From assembly GCF_000218895.1 (NCBI RefSeq), contig NC_015703.1, positions 5,097,001 through 5,161,000 on the forward strand: DNA of 64,000 nucleotides, in the 5' to 3' direction. This DNA comes from Runella slithyformis DSM 19594 (GTDB lineage Bacteria; Bacteroidota; Bacteroidia; Cytophagales; Spirosomataceae). Position 1 is the stretch's first letter, and every line of letters begins with the position of its first letter. The position numbers and the translations under genes were made by a program. Of the stretch, positions 58,683 through 64,000 are shown piece by piece. Under the pieces are notes generated by a model. It searched no databases, was not told where the DNA came from, and saw only the letters and a program-made list of their open reading frames with translations.

Positions 58683-60024
58683 TTTCGATTACCTTTACCT
58701 TGCCCGTTACCACACTGTTGATCAAACTCGCCTTGTATTCTTTCAGCTTCTCTATCTCCTGCTCTTTGAGGCCAATGGCTTTGTCCATTTTTTGAGTGGC
58801 GGTTTCCAAATAATTATAAATTTCAATTTGTTCCTTGATTGGGGGAATTAAAATGGGCATTTTTCTTAGTAGTTCTTGGCTTAATGAGGCTCTGATAACC
58901 AAGTTCATTTCTTTTACAAAAAATGCTCTATGAGTTTTACTACTGAAATAATATTTAGAAAAGCCTTTGAACAAAGCACCCTGTTTTGGTCTGAACCTAA
59001 TGAGGAAACCCGCAAAAGTTGAATTTTCAATAGTACTTAAACAGGTTGATGCAAACCCTATTTCTTCGGCTGTTTCTGAAGTTCTTGTAAATAATACATC
59101 TCCTTCTTCAACAGAATAGTACTTCCTGTCTTCTATACTTGATTCAGCTAAACCATTTACTGTTTTAGGTAATTCAATATTTTTATAAACATCTCCATAA
59201 CTTATAAACGGATAACCTGAACCAAAATACTCTGCACCTTTACTTACTCCATTTTGGCATTGTCCGATATGTCTCAACCTCTTCACCTCCCAATGCTCCG
59301 GTATCTCCCCAATCCATTCAACGCCTGAATCTTTCATGGGTACATCGGGATTTAGGCCACGGGTAACAGCTTGGTGGATAAGGATTTGGCGGCGCTCTTT
59401 GAGGAGTTCTATCATGCGCTGCTTTTGGGTAATCGCCACCTCAATTTGCGCCGTTTTGCGGTCAAGAAATTGTGCAATGACGGTTTGTTCGGCAATCGAC
59501 CCATAAGTAACAGGTAGATTAGAAAGTATGCCCATCCCGATATTCTGCTGAGTTCCAAAACTCCAACTCAATTCAACACCCTTTCTGAAAGTATATGATT
59601 GTAAGAACAAATGAAGATACTCAGGGGTTATTTTTTTTGCCTCTGCTCTAAAAACTGCTAAAGGTGACCAAATACTGAAGTCATTATTGGTCTTAACCAT
59701 TGCTACATTCCCTGTCGTTGCCCCAGATTTGACCATATAAATATCACCTTTTCTGGGGCTGTATTTTTTAGAAAAGAGTAAGTGGTCTTTTAAAGAAATA
59801 AAACCGCGTTTTTTTTCAAAATCAATTTCTCCATTTTTTATAGCTTCTGCTGAAATAAAAGGAATGCCCTCGTCCAATAATTCAGGTGTTGTATGTGGGC
59901 CATCTGTTATCGGAATGCTAAGTAAATGTTTTACAAATGTCACCTCCCAATGTTCAGGAATATCACCGAGCCATTGGACGCCGGAGGGTTTGTAGTGGTT
60001 GTATTTGAGTAGGTTATTTTGCAT
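58663..60024 (-). CDS. hsdS: Type I restriction specificity subunit S
   Basis: A 453-residue specificity subunit with two target-recognition domains and two conserved helices. The domain starts are repeated: SGVQWLGDIPEHWEV (~14-28) and SGVEWIGEIPEHWEV (~222-236). The coiled-coil spacers are AQFLDRKTAQIEVAITQKQ and NYLETATQKMDKAIGLKEQE. It sets the DNA site for HsdM and HsdR. The last residues come from a palindromic repeat. Its ATG overlaps the end of a DUF1016 remnant (ATGCAAAATAA), so translational coupling to that gene once existed. Confidence 0.93.
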   Translation of the reverse strand: MQNNLLKYNHYKPSGVQWLGDIPEHWEVTFVKHLLSIPITDGPHTTPELLDEGIPFISAEAIKNGEIDFEKKRGFISLKDHLLFSKKYSPRKGDIYMVKSGATTGNVAMVKTNNDFSIWSPLAVFRAEAKKITPEYLHLFLQSYTFRKGVELSWSFGTQQNIGMGILSNLPVTYGSIAEQTVIAQFLDRKTAQIEVAITQKQRMIELLKERRQILIHQAVTRGLNPDVPMKDSGVEWIGEIPEHWEVKRLRHIGQCQNGVSKGAEYFGSGYPFISYGDVYKNIELPKTVNGLAESSIEDRKYYSVEEGDVLFTRTSETAEEIGFASTCLSTIENSTFAGFLIRFRPKQGALFKGFSKYYFSSKTHRAFFVKEMNLVIRASLSQELLRKMPILIPPIKEQIEIYNYLETATQKMDKAIGLKEQEIEKLKEYKASLINSVVTGKVKVIENPKGVA

Positions 60025-60328
60025 TAAGGTACGATTCTAATTTTTTAGTAATTTCTTCGGTTGCGGGCAGCAGGCCCTTATAGGCTTTCGGTTCGTGTAA
60101 AAAAGCCGCTGTTACGTGTCTTTGCATTTCTTTAAAATGACAATGTGTTTGCTCCAACTAATTTCTCGTACCAATGGTACGAGATTTGTATCTTGCTGAT
60201 ATTCAGTCCAGTTCCCAATAAAGGTTAATCAGCTGAACATTCACCGCTTTGAGGGCTTCATATTGAGCCTCACGCACTTTTTGCTTTATTTCAGCAATAA
60301 ATTCCGTTTGGGTTTTGTCTAAATTCAT
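60014..60328 (-). pseudogene. DUF1016 (YhcG-type) nuclease remnant between hsdM and hsdS
   Basis: Three pieces of one family in different frames: the N-terminus from the ATG at 60328 (MNLDKTQTEFIAEIKQKV…LINLYWELD, stop at 60203), a middle piece TNLVPLVREISWSKHIVILK, and a C-terminal piece YKGLLPATEEITKKLESYL ending at 60014. DUF1016 proteins have a PD-(D/E)XK nuclease-like domain and often lie in type I loci. Most of the ~340-residue gene is deleted. Confidence 0.7.
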
Positions 60329-60372
60329 AAGTAAATCAAAGAGGTTAATTAGGCAACACGTTGTTGCCCAAT

Positions 60373-62718
60373 TCAAAGTCCCAAAATCTCCCGAATCAGG
60401 CCGTCGCTTTCGGCGTCGAGTTGGAGGATGTCCGCGCCTACTTCTTCCAACGAGCGCAGGGGCTTGTGCCGATAAAAATACTTGTTGAAACTGATCTCGT
60501 AACCGATCTTGGTAGCGTCGAGGTTGAGCCAAGCTTCGGCCACGTGGGGTTTTACTTCGCGCAAAAAGTAAGCGTGGATATTTTCCTTCAGGGGTACGTT
60601 TTCGGTGTCGCGCAGGTCGCTTTCCGTTTCGTATTCCAGGTATTCACCTTTTTTGTCGGTGGCAAAATACCCGTAATCGGTCAATTGGGATTCGTCGCAG
60701 CCCAAATGCGCGAGGAGGGCGTCGAGCTTATCGCCCGTCAATTTGGTGATGCCCTTTACCACTTTTTCGGCGGTGGCGTCGTACCAGCTCACGGCGTTGA
60801 GGATGGCATTTTTCTCCGAGGCCGAAAGTTTGGATTTTGCGGCTTTCAGCTCGGCGTCTATTTCTTTTTTGAAAACATTAAAGTCGTTGTATTCGTCGGT
60901 GCCGATGGCCTGCATCAATTGGGCAGCGGCGGTGAGCAAATCCCGTTGCTTTTGCCACGCAGCGGGCGAGGTGAGGGTTTTGAGCTGCTTGGTATTGAGG
61001 TTCAACTCGTTTTTTTCGCACCAATCGGTCATGGCTTTTTCGTGTTGGGCGAGGTGGGTATATACTTCTTCGCCCCACTGCTCGTAAGCCCACTGCATGG
61101 GTTCACGCAGGGATTTATCAAAACGCAGTTCTTCAATGCGCTCGGTGCTGAACTGTGCTTTCAGGCGTTTGGGGCGCTCCACGGTCACTTTATAGTAGCC
61201 AAAATCGCGGTTATCAAATACCTGTGCCGCCAAGCCTTCGTCGCCCGGGCGTTCCACGGCCTGCATTTGGGTATAAACGTTCACGATCTCGCGGATGTGT
61301 TCGGGCGCAAACTCACAGTTTTTGTTGCCGAGGTTTTTGCGAAGTTTTCGGTAGAGTTGCCCGGCATCAATGAGCTGCACTTTGCCTTGGCGATGCGGGG
61401 CTTTTCGGTTGGAGAGCACCCAAATGTAGGTGGTGATGCCCGTGTTGTAAAACAGGTTGTTGGGCAACTGAATGATGGCTTCGAGCCAATCGTTTTCGAT
61501 GATGTAACGGCGGATGTTGCTTTCGCCGCCGCCGGCATCGCCCGTAAACAAACTTGACCCGTTGTGTACCGAGGCCACCCGGCTGCCGCGCGGGCTTTTG
61601 TCGAGCGGCTTCATTTTGTTGACCATTTCCATTAAAAACAACAATTGTCCGTCCGAGGAGCGCGGCGTAGCGTCGGCGGGTTCTTCGTTGCCCCAGTAGT
61701 CGCGGAGGGTAATTTGGAAACGCGGGTCAATGATGTCTTTGCCGTCTTTGATGTATTTCTGCTCACTCGCCCACGACTTGCCGTAGGGCGGATTGGAGAG
61801 CATAAAATCAAAGGTTTTTCCCGCAAATTCATCCGTCGAAAGCGTCGAGCCTACGCGAATGTTTTCGGGGTTGTTGCCCTTGATCATCATGTCCGACTTA
61901 CAAATGGCGTAGGTTTCGTCGTTGATTTCCTTGCCGAAAAGATATACATCACCCTTGGCGCGGATTTCGCCTTCTTCGTCTTTGATAAAATTCTGCGATT
62001 CGGTCAGCATCCCGCCCGAGCCGCAGGCCGGGTCGTAGATGGTCATGACCGGCGGCAGGTCGTCTTTGATGGGGTCAAAGATCACGTGCGTCATGAGGTC
62101 AATCACCTCACGGGGCGTAAAGTGTTCCCCGGCTTCTTCGTTGTTGTCTTCGTTGAACTTCCGAATCAATTCCTCAAACACGTAGCCCATGCCCAAGTTG
62201 CTTAGGGGTGGCAGTTTACGGCCTTCGGGGTCGAGTTTTTCAAAAGGGGTAAGATTGATGTACGAAGAGGTAAACTTCTCCAGCACATTGAGCAGCACGT
62301 CTTTGGCGGCCATGTGCCGCACCTGGCTTTTGAGCTTAAACTTGTCAATGATTTCCCTGACGTTGGGGCTGAAACCATTGAGGTATTCCTCAAAATTGGC
62401 TTGAAGAATCTGTTGGTTATTGGTGGCGGTATCGTGCAGTCGCTGCAATGTCCACGGACTGATGTTTTAAAACACATAACCCGACGCATCGCGCAGGCCG
62501 TTTTCATCCCATTCCGTAAAACCTGCCTCATCCCGCTGAAAGGCCAATTCTTCCATCACGGCCTCTTTGGTGGTTTCGAGGAGGGTATCCAATCGGCGGA
62601 GCACCACCATCGGTAAAATCACGTCGCGGTACTTTCCCCGCACATACACATCGCGCAAACAATCATCGGCAATGGACCAAATAAAAGACACTAATTTGTT
62701 GTGGACGGCTGTGTTCAT
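60373..62718 (-). pseudogene. hsdM: Type I DNA methyltransferase subunit M with in-frame stop
   Basis: The gene would encode about 780 residues. It starts at the ATG at 62718 (MNTAVHNKLVSFIWSIADDC…) and is complete except for a TAA at 62467-62469, where relatives have Tyr in ASGYVFYN. Reading continues in the same frame with NISPWTLQRLHDTATNNQQ. SAM motif I DPACGSGGM and catalytic NPPYGKS are intact in the downstream part. A TTG at 62448 could restart but would lose the first ~90 residues, part of the N-terminal domain that binds HsdS/HsdR. A single base change explains it; sequence error must be excluded. Confidence 0.85.
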
Positions 62719-62782
62719 CTACTGTTTTCCGATTTTAGAATAATAAAGAGCATTCAATTTGTAAAGTAATGAGGTCAATTCA

Positions 62783-62790
62783 CAAACATA
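62783..62790 (-). promoter_or_regulatory. -7 box of hsdM (TATGTTTG on minus strand)
   Basis: A perfect TAnnTTTG match, 65-72 bases upstream of the hsdM ATG. The promoter therefore looks intact although the gene is interrupted. Confidence 0.5.
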
Positions 62791-62861
62791 CTATTTTTTA
62801 AAATCAGAAGTAAAGAGAAGAAAGGGGAGGCGGGCGTTCACAGCAAAACATAAGCATAGCA

Positions 62862-64000
62862 TCACCGACCGCCCGTCACCTTTACCTCCCGGAACATATA
62901 CGTATTGTCGCTGAGCCTCAGCGGTTTTTGACTTGCGGTGGTGATGTTATGGAGAAAGACTTCTTTCGTGATCACATAAGGAAATTTTTCCCGGTAGGAG
63001 GCATCTGTCATTTGGGGATTGAAATTGGCGAAAATGGCCGGTCCTTGGTAGTTTTCGGGGTGCCCGGAGTCGTCGATGCGGAGGTTTTCGATGATGATTC
63101 GTTCGGGCATATAGCAGGTATAGCCAAAATCATGATCGCCCGCATAGAAGCCGCTGATCAGGGCGGCGCTGACGGGCTTACCGTTGGACGGCACGAAAAC
63201 ACAGTTGCGGATGATCAGCTCTCCCTGCCAGGTACTGCCGTAGTCGGGGCGCAGGTTGACAATGCTTCGGCCGCGAATGGTGCAATTCTCTACCAGCAAT
63301 CTGCCGCTGCCGATGGCATTGATGCCCATGTGGCCGAGGGTCGAGTGGCGAATGGTGGCATTGGCCACGCCCTGGTGGGCATCAAATCGGGAAAGGGTAC
63401 AATGATCATACAACAGATTTTTGCAGAAGTTAGAACCCAAAATGCCCCAGTAGGTATTGTCGTTGATGTCGTTGGTCTGGCGGCAATTGACAAAAGAAAC
63501 GTTCAGCGCCCGGTTGACGGAGAGGTCGTACGTGCCCATGGTCACGGGCTTGCCCGCCGCGCCGATGGTGCTGTAGGTCCGGTGACCGGTCAGGACGGTA
63601 TTTTTCACCGTTACGTAGGCGCATTCCCCGATATTGATAAAACCTCCATAGGGCGCTCCGTGGTCTTCTTCGCCCGTGATGCGGTGCTCAAGTCCTTCCA
63701 AAAGCACGTTGGAGCGGCGGATGGCAATGTTTCGGTTATAATAGGTGTATTTTGATTCGGCTTTATTGGCAACGGTCGTAAAACGCCCTCCCGTGATCTT
63801 CAGCGTTGTTTCGTCGATGGGCAGTGCGGTAATGTCCGTGATTTGGTCAAAATCCCAGATAATCGGGGCGTTCATGTCAACGTTGCCGTTTTTGTCAACG
63901 GCAAAGATATCGGTCTGCGGAGAGCCGTTGTTTTGGTTGAGCCCAAACCGGATGTACTGCTTTACGTGGGTATTCATAACCGTGATGAGGCAGGTGCCGG
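62862..64000 (-). CDS. Right-handed beta-helix (pectate-lyase-like) protein, 5' end outside window
   Basis: An ATG lies at 63977, but the frame stays open to the window edge, so the true start is probably beyond 64000. At least 371 residues. Repeating short strands and N/G-rich turns with asparagine-ladder-like VENCTIRG, LIIRNCVFV, VTVKNTVLT and HSTLGHMGINAIGSG mark a parallel beta-helix. Such folds bind or cut polysaccharides, and some are phage-type tail proteins. No catalytic set is assigned. Confidence 0.7.
   Translation of the reverse strand, partial: GTCLITVMNTHVKQYIRFGLNQNNGSPQTDIFAVDKNGNVDMNAPIIWDFDQITDITALPIDETTLKITGGRFTTVANKAESKYTYYNRNIAIRRSNVLLEGLEHRITGEEDHGAPYGGFINIGECAYVTVKNTVLTGHRTYSTIGAAGKPVTMGTYDLSVNRALNVSFVNCRQTNDINDNTYWGILGSNFCKNLLYDHCTLSRFDAHQGVANATIRHSTLGHMGINAIGSGRLLVENCTIRGRSIVNLRPDYGSTWQGELIIRNCVFVPSNGKPVSAALISGFYAGDHDFGYTCYMPERIIIENLRIDDSGHPENYQGPAIFANFNPQMTDASYREKFPYVITKEVFLHNITTASQKPLRLSDNTYMFREVKVTGGR

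Noticed and set aside
60361-61557. 398-codon open frame on the plus strand
   Set aside because: Antisense to hsdM, whose product has clear motifs; the antisense product is phenylalanine- and valine-rich shadow sequence.
62928-63755. 275-codon plus-strand frame
   Set aside because: Antisense to the beta-helix gene; no motifs.

Overview
The window comes from a Bacteroidota chromosome, most likely a Cytophagales member of the Runella/Spirosoma type; this is inferred from gene content, not from a search. Supporting signs are several TAnnTTTG-type -7 promoter boxes, few Shine-Dalgarno sites, a carB that stops before the allosteric domain, the order miaB - sigma-54 activator - lptE - TPR gene - secG, families frequent in the phylum (DUF2911, DUF4180, DUF4386, YHYH, YwqK-type MORN lipoproteins), and many short palindromic intergenic repeats. 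No rRNA, tRNA or CRISPR array was found.

Layout. 1-5 kb: Uma2-like nuclease (partial), rpe, an AraC/Ogt fusion, a Nudix hydrolase, a DUF2911 protein and a BFN-type nuclease. 5-7 kb: etfBA. 7-12.5 kb: miaB, sigma-54 activator, lptE, TPR protein, secG. 13.2-14.7 kb: a phage-type Dam-like methyltransferase convergent with a small gene and a DpnI-like methyl-directed endonuclease. 14.8-20.3 kb: DUF1801 protein, a histidine kinase with an ethylene-receptor-like membrane domain, a GH32-like hydrolase, and a divergent sucrose-phosphate synthase/phosphatase fusion. 20.6-26.6 kb: nhaA, small membrane and regulatory genes, and a YHYH-YwqK-SCO1 lipoprotein operon. 26.8-30.6 kb: a decaying accessory stretch (DoxX, AHSA1, beheaded arsR, shortened DinB, DUF4180, broken doxX, and a dead IS5 copy inside a second DUF4180 remnant). 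31-44 kb: carB, a pair of multi-spanning membrane proteins, a GHL6-like glycoside hydrolase, nitrilase, moaE, metallophosphoesterase, small GNAT and an FAD-linked oxidase. 44.2-45.6 kb: an apparently intact IS4 element. 45.7-54 kb: OsmC, a TetR-controlled MFS exporter operon, GNAT, SnoaL-like protein, class A beta-lactamase, amine oxidase, NmrA-like protein and rifampin ADP-ribosyltransferase (Arr). 54-62.7 kb: a type I restriction-modification locus whose hsdM carries an in-frame stop, with a DUF1016 remnant between hsdM and hsdS and a DUF4143 ATPase inverted between hsdS and hsdR. The right edge holds a partial beta-helix protein.

How the parts work together. The window mixes housekeeping blocks (electron transfer, tRNA modification, envelope export, pyrimidine/arginine synthesis) with accessory defence and resistance blocks. 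The most unusual set is the DpnI-like endonuclease, which by homology cuts N6-methylated GATC, beside a Dam-like adenine methyltransferase, which by homology could make that very mark. The type I locus looks silenced by a nonsense mutation. Several genes between 27.7 and 30.6 kb, and in the type I locus, are broken by small deletions or stops.
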